Assembly (NCBI GenBank): GCA_051306365.1 | Contig: JBPPNC010000019.1 | Span: forward strand, 1 to 25,981 | Origin: Svornostia sp051306365 | GTDB taxonomy: Bacteria > Actinomycetota > Thermoleophilia > Solirubrobacterales > Solirubrobacteraceae | Length of the DNA: 25,981 bases | Reading direction: 5' to 3' | Shown: in pieces, positions 1 through 6,413 of the stretch | Numbering within the stretch: position 1 is the first letter of the stretch | Layout of the letters: each line of letters starts with the position of its first letter | Notes under the pieces: model-generated | Databases searched by the model: none | What the model was told of the DNA's origin: nothing | The model's input: only the letters and a program-made list of their open reading frames with translations | Program-made: the position numbers and the translations under genes

Positions 1-53
1 TCGGCGAGGGCGTCGGCGCGGCGCGCGGCGTTCAGATGCGACGGATGTGACAT
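1..53 (-). CDS. glpD: Glycerol-3-phosphate dehydrogenase, N-terminal fragment (partial)
   Basis: Read leftward from an ATG at 53, the frame gives MSHPSHLNAARRADALA and then leaves the window. The pattern LNAARRxxAL just after the start is, from memory of the family, typical of actinobacterial FAD-dependent glycerol-3-phosphate dehydrogenases (GlpD), where it precedes the Rossmann FAD-binding motif. That motif would lie outside the window. The gene is divergent from an alkyl-DHAP-synthase-like oxidase. In Mycobacterium tuberculosis a glpD gene (Rv2249c) likewise lies close to such a flavoprotein gene (Rv2251), which supports the call. Only 17 complete codons are visible, so the assignment is tentative. 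Confidence 0.5.
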   Translation of the reverse strand, partial: MSHPSHLNAARRADALA

Positions 54-72
54 TAGGTCGCACACTGTAACA
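46..72. promoter_or_regulatory. Paired TGTNACA boxes, candidate operator
   Basis: TGTGACA (46-52) and TGTAACA (66-72) lie 20 bp apart start to start, about two helical turns. Each box is itself a 7-bp palindrome of the form TGT-N-ACA. The pair occupies the gap between the divergent glpD-like fragment and the FAD oxidase. The second box overlaps the likely -10 hexamers of both genes (TAACAT at 68-73 on plus, TACAGT at 69-64 on minus). This layout suits a dimeric or tetrameric repressor controlling both genes. The regulator is not in the window and cannot be named. Confidence 0.45.
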
Positions 73-73
73 T
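68..73 (+). promoter_or_regulatory. -10-like hexamer TAACAT for the FAD oxidase
   Basis: TAACAT matches the TANNNT consensus and ends 8 nt before the ATG at 82. Transcription would therefore begin at or beside the start codon, and no Shine-Dalgarno is visible. GTGACA at 47-52 resembles a -35 box but lies only 15 nt upstream. Confidence 0.4.
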
Positions 74-81
74 CGTCGCGT

Positions 82-1698
82 ATGACGGTTGACTTCTCGC
101 TGCCTCCCGACCCTGCGTCTGCCTGGGCCGCCGCGCCCGACCACCAGCTGGTGACCCCACGGGTCCGCGATCTCCTCGCGCAGGTCTTCGACGTCGACCC
201 CGATGCCGCCACGCCGGCTCCGCCGACCGTCCCCGGAGTAAGCCGGCTGGCCGACGACGCGCGCGACGCGCTCGTCGCGGCGGTCGGCGCCGAGCACGTC
301 CGCCTTGACGCCGGGCCCCGAGCCGCGCACGCCAACGGCATGTCGTACCTCGACCTCCTGCGCCGTCGCATCGGTCAGGCGCCCGACGCGCCGGACGCCG
401 TCGTCTTCCCCGCCGACGCGGACGAGGTCGCGGCGGTGCTCGCCGCCTGTGTCCAGTTCGACGTCGCCGTCGTCCCGTTCGGCGGCGGCACGAGCGTGGT
501 CGGGGGTGTGCGGCCCGAGCGCGGCCCGTTCGCCGCCGTCGTCGCGGTCGACCTCGCGCGGTTCGACCGCCTGGTGGAGCTCGACGAGGTCTCCCGCACC
601 GCGACGCTGCAGGCCGGGCTCAGCGGCCCGCGCGCGGACGAGCTGCTGAAGGCGCACGGATACACCCTCGGCCACGTCCCGCAGAGCTTCGAGCGCGCCA
701 CCATCGGCGGCTACGCCGCGACGCGGTCCGCCGGCCAGCTCTCCACCGGATGGGGCCGGTTCGACGCCCTTGTCGAGCACCTCCGCGCCGTCACGCCGGC
801 GGGTGTCCTCGACCTCGGCCGGGCGCCCGGCACGGCCGCGGGCCCCGACCTGCGCCAGCTCCTGCTCGGCTCAGAGGGAGCGTTCGGCGTCATCACCGAG
901 GTGACCGTCCGGGTCCGCCCCGTGCCGGAGACCCGCCGCCACGAGGGCTGGCGCGTGGCGAGCTTCGCCGACGGCGTTGCGCTCGTGCGGGCGCTCGGGC
1001 AGGACGGCCCGCGCCCGGACCTCCTGCGCCTGTCCGACGAGACGGAGACCGCCCTCGGTGCCGCCACCTCCGGCGAGGAGGCCGGCGACGGCTGCCTGGT
1101 GCTCATCGGCTGGGAGGGCGCCGCTGAGGACGTCGCACGACGCGCCGACGCCGCGACCGCCCTGTTCCGGGCCCGGGGCGCCACACCGCTCGGCGAGGAC
1201 GCCGCCGCGTCGTGGCGCCAGGGCCGCTTTCGCGCGCCGCGCCTGCGCGACGAGCTCCTCGGTGCGGGCCTGCTCGTCGAGACGCTCGAGACCGCCGTGC
1301 GCTGGCGTGACCTGGAAGCACTCCACGCGACCGTCGGCGAGCGGCTGCGTGCAGCACTCGACGGCGCCCGTCCCGTCGTCGCATGCCACCTCTCGCACGT
1401 CTACCCGGCGGGTGCGTCGCTGTACTTCTCGGTGCTCGCACGGCAGGACGCGCGCGACCCCGTCGCCCAATGGGAGACAGCGAAGTCCGCGGCCTCCGAC
1501 GCGCTCGCCGACGCCGGCGCCACGATCACCCACCATCACGCCGTCGGCACCGATCATGCACCCTGGATGACGGCCGAGGTGGGCGATGCGGGCGTCGCAG
1601 TCCTGCGTGCCGTCAAGGCCCACCTCGACCCGCACGGGGTCATGAACCCGGGCAAGCTCATCCCGGGCCGTACCGACACGGGCTTGCGCGAGGCATAG
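82..1698 (+). CDS. FAD-linked oxidase, alkyl-dihydroxyacetonephosphate synthase-like
   Basis: A 538-residue flavoprotein of the vanillyl-alcohol-oxidase/AGPS fold. The FAD PP-loop PFGGGTSVVGG is at about 132-142, the substrate/FAD segment GYAATRSAGQLSTGWGR at 210-226, and LLGSEGAFGVITEVTV at 261-276. The C-terminal cap carries HHHAVG at about 484-489, matching the catalytic triple-histidine of alkyl-DHAP synthase. The protein ends with the family signature DPHGVMNPGKL (516-526). AGPS exchanges an acyl for an alkyl chain on dihydroxyacetone phosphate in ether-lipid synthesis. In aerobic actinobacteria the true substrate of these homologues is not established, so a lipid or hydroxyacid oxidase is equally possible. 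The divergent glpD-like gene suggests a glycerol-phosphate/DHAP link. The ATG at 82 follows a -10 hexamer by 8 nt, suggesting a leaderless mRNA. Confidence 0.85.
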   Translation: MTVDFSLPPDPASAWAAAPDHQLVTPRVRDLLAQVFDVDPDAATPAPPTVPGVSRLADDARDALVAAVGAEHVRLDAGPRAAHANGMSYLDLLRRRIGQAPDAPDAVVFPADADEVAAVLAACVQFDVAVVPFGGGTSVVGGVRPERGPFAAVVAVDLARFDRLVELDEVSRTATLQAGLSGPRADELLKAHGYTLGHVPQSFERATIGGYAATRSAGQLSTGWGRFDALVEHLRAVTPAGVLDLGRAPGTAAGPDLRQLLLGSEGAFGVITEVTVRVRPVPETRRHEGWRVASFADGVALVRALGQDGPRPDLLRLSDETETALGAATSGEEAGDGCLVLIGWEGAAEDVARRADAATALFRARGATPLGEDAAASWRQGRFRAPRLRDELLGAGLLVETLETAVRWRDLEALHATVGERLRAALDGARPVVACHLSHVYPAGASLYFSVLARQDARDPVAQWETAKSAASDALADAGATITHHHAVGTDHAPWMTAEVGDAGVAVLRAVKAHLDPHGVMNPGKLIPGRTDTGLREA

Positions 1699-1720
1699 CG
1701 TCTCCGCGATCCTTGCCCGC

Positions 1721-1915
1721 ATGACCCACCGTGACGCGCAGGCAGGCGACTGGATCGAAGAGCGCACCGTCGACGGCCCACCCCGCCGAGGGCTCATCCT
1801 CGAGGTTCTCGGGGAGCCCGGCCACCGCCACTATCGCGTCGAATGGGACGAAGAGCACACCGTCGTGCACTTCCCCAGCCCGACCGCCCGGATCGTCCCG
1901 GGCGATCACGCGTAG
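1721..1915 (+). CDS. DUF1918 domain protein
   Basis: A 64-residue protein that fits the DUF1918 family of short, SH3-like actinobacterial proteins of unknown function. Recognisable elements are an N-terminal GDWIEE segment, a central RGLILEVLGEPGHRHYRVEW stretch and a terminal HTVVHFPSP strand. It begins 22 bp after the FAD oxidase. GATCCT ends 7 nt before its ATG, so it may have its own start point as well as read-through. Its last 10 bases overlap the 3' end of the convergent universal stress protein gene. The family is often seen near stress genes, but no biochemical role is established. Confidence 0.75.
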   Translation: MTHRDAQAGDWIEERTVDGPPRRGLILEVLGEPGHRHYRVEWDEEHTVVHFPSPTARIVPGDHA

Positions 1916-2748
1916 GCGACGGCCACCTGGGGTGCTGCCGCCGCGCGCGGTACGACGAGGACCGGACACCGGGCGTGGGCGACGACGCGGCGCGAGACGC
2001 TCCCCAGCAGAACGCTGCCTGCAGGCCCGTACCCGCGTGAGCCGAGCACCAGCAGGTCGAGGTCGTCGCCCTCACGCACGAGCGCGGGGCCGGGGTGCGC
2101 CACCACGGCGCGCGCTTCGGAGCGCGATCGTCCAGGGACGTCGTCGGCGAGTGCCGCGAGACGGTGCTCTCGCTCCGCGCGCCGGTCCTCGCGCAGCTGG
2201 TCCGGCGACGACAGCCCGGCGGGCCCGGGCTCGACCACGCTGACGAGGCGAAGGTCCGCGCCGAGGTCGTGCGCCAGCGCGGCACCGGCCGCGAGCGCCT
2301 CGTCGCCCTCGGGGTCGCCAGCGTGGGCGACGCCGACGGTGCTGACACCGTCCTCGGGAAGCTCGGAGCCGACGATGAGCACCGGCCGTCCCGAGCCGTG
2401 CAGGAGGAGTTCCGCAACGCCCCCGGGCTTCAGTCGGCCGACCCCGTACCGGTGGGGTGCGCCGATCGCGACCATGGCCGCCTGCACGCGTTCGGCCAGC
2501 TCATGCAGCCCGCGCCCGGGAGACGAGGCAGCGTGCACCGCCCGGCGGGCACCCGCGACGTCCACCCCGTCCACACCGACGCGCGCGGCGTCGGACGGGA
2601 CGTCCTCGGGGTGGACGGAGGCGAGCATGACGCTCCCACCGCGGGCCTCGGCGAGCGCGGCGGTGAACCGCGCAGCGGCCAGTGCCTGCTCACTGCCATC
2701 GATGCCGACAAGGAATGTCGGCTTCGCACCCGGAGCTCCCGCATTCAT
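1906..2748 (-). CDS. Universal stress protein with tandem Usp domains
   Basis: A 280-residue protein made of two UspA folds, the layout common in actinobacteria. The first begins at about residue 11 (FLVGIDGSEQALAAARF). The second ends with the ATP-binding signature G-2x-G-9x-G-S intact: GSRG at 236-239 and GS at 249-250, followed by ARCPVLVVP. The first domain's matching loop is degenerate (GAPHRYGVGRLKPGG), so probably only the C-terminal domain binds nucleotide. Such proteins respond to hypoxia, starvation or redox stress. It lies downstream of, and on the same strand as, the phosphoribosyltransferase-to-ACP operon, but a 270-bp gap and a promoter-like TAGCGT 8 nt before the ATG suggest separate transcription. 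Confidence 0.9.
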   Translation of the reverse strand: MNAGAPGAKPTFLVGIDGSEQALAAARFTAALAEARGGSVMLASVHPEDVPSDAARVGVDGVDVAGARRAVHAASSPGRGLHELAERVQAAMVAIGAPHRYGVGRLKPGGVAELLLHGSGRPVLIVGSELPEDGVSTVGVAHAGDPEGDEALAAGAALAHDLGADLRLVSVVEPGPAGLSSPDQLREDRRAEREHRLAALADDVPGRSRSEARAVVAHPGPALVREGDDLDLLVLGSRGYGPAGSVLLGSVSRRVVAHARCPVLVVPRAAAAPQVAVAYA

Positions 2749-2756
2749 TGCACCGG

Positions 2757-2762
2757 ACGCTA
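2757..2762 (-). promoter_or_regulatory. -10-like hexamer TAGCGT for the Usp gene
   Basis: On the minus strand TAGCGT is followed by 8 nt and then the ATG at 2748. No Shine-Dalgarno is visible, as expected for a leaderless message. No convincing -35 box. Confidence 0.35.
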
Positions 2763-2815
2763 GGCGCGACGCTGCCGCGCCGCATCGGCGCTGAGCGCGG
2801 ACCGCCGTCCGTGGT

Positions 2816-2932
2816 TCTCCGTAGTCGCGCCGTCAGGAGGACGCGGGGACCCGTGACCTCGCGCACCACATCGAGGAGTCGCTCGAGCACGCGCTCAGGC
2901 TCGACGGTCTCCACGAGTGTCCGCCCGACCGA
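2816..2932 (-). pseudogene. Possible relic of a GAF-domain sensor
   Basis: In the 270-bp gap between the Usp gene and the ACP gene one minus-strand frame contains SVGRTLVETVEPERVLERLL followed by DVVREVTGPR. This resembles the helix leading into GAF domains of actinobacterial sensor kinases and phosphatases, which often read xGRxLVxELDPExVLExxLxxARELTG. The resemblance fades on both sides: upstream the frame is Arg/Pro-rich and downstream it runs into the Usp gene. I see a short decayed piece, not a gene. Chance similarity cannot be excluded. Confidence 0.3.
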
Positions 2933-3018
2933 TGGTCTTCGCGCATGGTGCGTCCCGAGGAGCCCGAAAGATGTCCGCCTTCTCGGTTCCGGTGACGCAC
3001 CTCGGGCACGGTCACGAC

Positions 3019-3264
3019 TCAGCCCGCTCGCTCGGCCGCGACGTACGTCACGCAGCCGCCGATGGTCTCGACGTCGCGGTACGCCCGCTCCGGGATCTCG
3101 ACCCCGGTGCGTGCGGCGACCCCCTCGAGGAAGGCGAGGAAGTCCATCGAGTCGAGGTCGAACTGCTCCTGCACCGACTCGTCGTCACGGACATCGGCCG
3201 GGTCGATCTCGGGCGCCACCTCGACCAGCGCCTCGACGATCATGGTGCGCAGGTCGTCGCTCAC
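3019..3264 (-). CDS. Stand-alone acyl carrier protein
   Basis: An 81-residue acidic four-helix carrier protein. The phosphopantetheine attachment serine is Ser39 in FDLDSMDFLAF (the family's DSL motif with Met in place of Leu). The start is the GTG at 3264, which overlaps the E2 stop as GTGA; a longer upstream frame gives only Arg-rich shadow sequence. It is the last gene of the acetate--CoA ligase/E1 alpha/E1 beta/E2 operon and is translationally coupled to E2. No fatty-acid, polyketide or peptide synthesis genes and no phosphopantetheinyl transferase lie nearby, so it is unlikely to be the housekeeping ACP. A role in accepting acetyl or another acyl group made by its neighbours is inference. 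Confidence 0.88.
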   Translation of the reverse strand: MSDDLRTMIVEALVEVAPEIDPADVRDDESVQEQFDLDSMDFLAFLEGVAARTGVEIPERAYRDVETIGGCVTYVAAERAG

Positions 3265-4448
3265 AGCTCCTCCGGTGCCTGGACCAGGCGGTCGATCTCT
3301 CTCAGGAACAGCGCCCCGCGGTGCCCGTCGCTGACCCGGTGATCGGCGGCGAGCGTGGCGGTCACGACCGGGCGCACGGCGAGCGCGTCGCCGTCCGCCC
3401 ACGGCCGGGGCCGCACGGCGCCAAACCCGACGAGGGCGACCTGCGGCGGGTAGATGACGCCGTGGACGAGGTCCACGCCGCGATCGCCGAGATCGGTGAC
3501 GGTCAGCGTCGGGGCAGACAGTTCGGACGCCCGCAGCCCGCCCGTGCGCGCGCGGTGGACAACGTCGCGCAGGCGCGCCATGAGCTCATCGACGCTGAGG
3601 CCGTCGGCGTCCTTGATCGCCGGTGTGAGCAACCCGCCGGCGCGCAGCGAGATCGCCACCCCGAGGTGCACACCGTCGGTCGGGTGGAACGCCCCGTCGA
3701 CGTGGTGGCCGTTCATGTCGGGGTGGCGCGCCGCGGCACGCGCGGTGGCGGCCAGGAGCACGCCGGCCGCCGTGAGGCGCTGCGGCAGCGGCAGGTCCTC
3801 GTTGCGGCGCGCCAGCCACCGCTGTGTGAGGTGCAGGTCGATGTCGAGCGCGAGGTGGTAGTGCGGGATCTCGCGCTTGGAGCGCGACATGAGCGCCCCG
3901 ATGGCCTCGCGCATCGCGCCGGCCCGGTCGGGCTCGGCGGGCGGTGGCACCGTGGGCTCCGGCGCGAGCGCCGCGGCCGTGCCGGCTGCGCGTTCGACGT
4001 CGGCGCGCACCACCGAGCCGTGCGGGCCGGTCCCGGTGATCTGCTCCGGGTCCACCCCGAGGTCGGCCGCCACCCGGCGGGCCAGCGGAGAGATCCGCGG
4101 ACGGTGGCCGTCGGTCGGATGAGACGGTGGCGGCGGTGGCGGCGCGGCCGGCGTCTCCGGGACGATGACCGGGGCGGGCGGCGCGGTCGCGACCACCGCC
4201 GTCGGCTCGGCGCCGACCGCGCCGATCCGCGCCAGCGGCGTGCCGACCGGCACCTTCTCGCCCACGCCGACGAGCAGCTCCTCGACGACGCCGTCCTCGA
4301 AGATCTCCACGTCGATCTCGGCCTTCGACGTGTCCACGGTTGCGACGATGTCGCCGTGGTGCACCTCATCGCCGGGGCTCACCAGCCAGGTGACGATCTT
4401 GCCCTCGGTCATGTCCGCGCCGAGCGTCGGCATCAGGAACTCACCCAC
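3261..4448 (-). CDS. pdhC: Dihydrolipoamide acyltransferase, E2 of 2-oxoacid dehydrogenase
   Basis: A 395-residue E2. An N-terminal lipoyl domain (1-78) has the lipoyl lysine at 42 in VDTSKAEID. An Ala/Pro linker (about 79-115) is followed by the peripheral-subunit binding domain (118-153, RISPLARRVAADLG...GTGPHG). The catalytic domain (about 180-395) carries the active site DHRVSDG at 369-375; the His and Asp are conserved, though Ser replaces the common Val. It moves the acyl group from lipoamide to CoA. It starts with GTG and overlaps E1 beta by 8 bp. One lipoyl domain and short length resemble acetoin- or branched-chain-type E2s, so substrate cannot be fixed from E2 alone. No E3 gene is present; an E3 encoded elsewhere must serve it. 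Confidence 0.92.
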   Translation of the reverse strand: MGEFLMPTLGADMTEGKIVTWLVSPGDEVHHGDIVATVDTSKAEIDVEIFEDGVVEELLVGVGEKVPVGTPLARIGAVGAEPTAVVATAPPAPVIVPETPAAPPPPPPSHPTDGHRPRISPLARRVAADLGVDPEQITGTGPHGSVVRADVERAAGTAAALAPEPTVPPPAEPDRAGAMREAIGALMSRSKREIPHYHLALDIDLHLTQRWLARRNEDLPLPQRLTAAGVLLAATARAAARHPDMNGHHVDGAFHPTDGVHLGVAISLRAGGLLTPAIKDADGLSVDELMARLRDVVHRARTGGLRASELSAPTLTVTDLGDRGVDLVHGVIYPPQVALVGFGAVRPRPWADGDALAVRPVVTATLAADHRVSDGHRGALFLREIDRLVQAPEEL

Positions 4449-5448
4449 GGCCGCCCACCGCCTCCCGGGCCGCGGCCAGCACCCGAGCGGTGTTGGGGAG
4501 TGCCGCCTGCTCGAGGTGGCCGGCGTACGGGATCGGGAGTTCCTGCGTGCAGACTCGGCCGACGGGCGCGTCGAGCTCGTAGAAGGCCTGCTCCGTCAGC
4601 ACCGCGCTGACCTCGGCCGCCAGGCTGCCGGTTCGCCACATCTCGTCGACGATCACGGCGCGGTGCGTCCGCGTGACCGACGCGACCACGGCGTCGGTGT
4701 CGAGCGGCCGCAGGACGCGCAGGTCGAGCACCTCGGCCTCCACACCCTCGCCCGCGAGTGTGTCGGCCGCTTCGAGCGCAGTCCAGACGGACTGCCCGTA
4801 GGCGATGAGCGTGAGGTCGCGCCCGGGTCGCCGGATCGACGCACGGGTGATATCGGACGCGGGGCCCGGCGTATCCCCGATCTCGTCCTCGCGGTTGTAC
4901 AGGGAGCCGTGCTCGAAGACGATGACCGGATTCGGGTCGGCCACCGCGGAGCCCAGCATCCACCGGGCGTCGGCGACCGTCGCGGGCGCGAGGACCTTGA
5001 GCCCGGGCACGTGGGCGTACCAGCCCTCCAGGCTGTGCGAGTGCTGCGCGGCGAGCTGCCGGCCCGCGCCGGTCGTCATCCGCACGACGACCGGCACCTG
5101 GATCTGTCCGCCGGACATGTGCGGGATGGTGGCCGCGTTGTTGACGATCTGGTCGAGCGCGAGCAGGCTGAAGTTCACCGTCATCACCTCGACGATGGGG
5201 CGCATCCCGCCCATCGCCGCACCGATGCCCGCGCCGACGAACGCCGCCTCGGAGAGCGGCGTGTCGCGGATCCGCTCCGGGCCGAACTCGTCGAGCAGGC
5301 CGCGGCTCACGCCGAACGAGCCGCCGTACGCGCCGACGTCCTCACCCATGAGGAACACGCGCTCGTCGGCCTGCATCGCCTCCCGGATGGCCTCGCGCAG
5401 CGCCTCGCGGTAGGACATGGTGCGCGCGGTCGCCTCGGTGGCGCTCAT
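4441..5448 (-). CDS. pdhB: 2-oxoacid (pyruvate) dehydrogenase E1 subunit beta
   Basis: A 335-residue transketolase-like E1 beta. Visible family marks are FLMGEDVGAYGG (32-43), RIRDTPLSEAAFVGAGIGAA (59-78, with the catalytic Glu67 that activates thiamine pyrophosphate), and QHSHSLEGWYAHVPGLKVLAP (135-155). With E1 alpha it forms the alpha2beta2 TPP enzyme that decarboxylates the oxoacid and reductively acylates the E2 lipoyl group. Sequence features fit pyruvate or acetoin dehydrogenase E1 better than branched-chain E1, but this is family knowledge and not proof. Its ATG overlaps the E1 alpha stop by 4 bp (ATGA). Confidence 0.93.
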   Translation of the reverse strand: MSATEATARTMSYREALREAIREAMQADERVFLMGEDVGAYGGSFGVSRGLLDEFGPERIRDTPLSEAAFVGAGIGAAMGGMRPIVEVMTVNFSLLALDQIVNNAATIPHMSGGQIQVPVVVRMTTGAGRQLAAQHSHSLEGWYAHVPGLKVLAPATVADARWMLGSAVADPNPVIVFEHGSLYNREDEIGDTPGPASDITRASIRRPGRDLTLIAYGQSVWTALEAADTLAGEGVEAEVLDLRVLRPLDTDAVVASVTRTHRAVIVDEMWRTGSLAAEVSAVLTEQAFYELDAPVGRVCTQELPIPYAGHLEQAALPNTARVLAAAREAVGGRG

Positions 5449-6413
5449 GGCGCGGCCGCCTCGGCGTAGACGAACCGGGTCATCTCCTCGACGGGCTCGG
5501 TGGTCCCGGCCTCCGCGTACGCGACCGCGTCGTCGACGACCGCGCGGGCCTCGTCGCGCAGGCCCTCGAGCGCCGCGTCGTCCAGCGTCCCGGCGTCACG
5601 GAGAACCTGGACGTACGCGTCGATCGGGTCACGCTCGCGCCAGCGGGCGATCTCCTCGCGCGTGCGGTACAGGTCCGGGTCGTACATCGAGTGCGCACGG
5701 AAGCGGTAGGTCCGCAGCTCGAGGAAGCACGGGCCGTCGCCGGCGCGGACGGACAGCACGGCCCGGCGCGCGGCGTCGGCCACCGCGTCGACGTCCATGC
5801 CGTCGACCGACCACGCGGGCACCTCGTAGCTTGCGGCCTTCATGGTCAGGTTGACCTCGGACTCCGAGCGTGCGAGCGCGGTGCCCATCGCGTAGAGATT
5901 GTTCTCGCAGCAGAAGATCACCGGGAGCCGCCAGAGCGCCGCGAGGTTCAGCGACTCGTGGAACTCACCCTCTGCGATGGCGCCCTCGCCGAAGAAGCAC
6001 GCCGTGACGTGGTCGCGCCCGGCCATGCGGTCGGCGAGCGCGAGCCCGACGGCGATCGGCAGGCCGCCGCCGACGATCGCGTTCCCGCCGTAGAAGCGGT
6101 GTGCGACGTCGAACAGGTGCATCGAGCCGCCCCGTCCTCGACAGACGCCTTCGACCTTGCCGAACATCTCCGCCAGCACCGACCGGGCCGGAACGCCGCG
6201 CGCGAGCGCGTGCCCATGCTCACGGTACGTCGAGACGACGCGATCGGTGGGTCCCAGCGCGGGCATGATCCCCGCCGCGACCGCCTCCTCGCCGATGTAC
6301 AGGTGCAGAAAGCCGCGGATCTTCGCGGCGCTGTACAGCTCGACGCAGCGCTCCTCGAACGTGCGGATGAGCAGCATCGTCCGCAGCGCGTCCGTGCCCG
6401 CCGCGCCGGTCAT
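5445..6413 (-). CDS. pdhA: 2-oxoacid (pyruvate) dehydrogenase E1 subunit alpha
   Basis: A 322-residue E1 alpha. The N-terminus has MLLIRTFEERCVELYSAAKI (13-32). GRGGSMHLFD (93-102) and RFYGGNAIVGGGLP (106-119) are typical of pyruvate/acetoin-type E1 alpha. The TPP/Mg signature is present as G-E-G at 142-144 with NN at 171-172; textbook E1 alpha has G-D-G, so the metal-binding Asp is a Glu here. The phosphorylation-loop region RFRAHSMYDPDLYR is conserved. The ATG overlaps the acetate--CoA ligase stop by 4 bp. The pairing with an acetate-activating enzyme makes pyruvate or acetoin likely substrates, with acetyl as the transferred group. Confidence 0.92.
   Translation of the reverse strand: MTGAAGTDALRTMLLIRTFEERCVELYSAAKIRGFLHLYIGEEAVAAGIMPALGPTDRVVSTYREHGHALARGVPARSVLAEMFGKVEGVCRGRGGSMHLFDVAHRFYGGNAIVGGGLPIAVGLALADRMAGRDHVTACFFGEGAIAEGEFHESLNLAALWRLPVIFCCENNLYAMGTALARSESEVNLTMKAASYEVPAWSVDGMDVDAVADAARRAVLSVRAGDGPCFLELRTYRFRAHSMYDPDLYRTREEIARWRERDPIDAYVQVLRDAGTLDDAALEGLRDEARAVVDDAVAYAEAGTTEPVEEMTRFVYAEAAAP

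Noticed and set aside
2682..4610. A 642-codon plus-strand frame
   Set aside because: It is antisense to the ACP, E2 and part of E1 beta, all of which have clear catalytic motifs.
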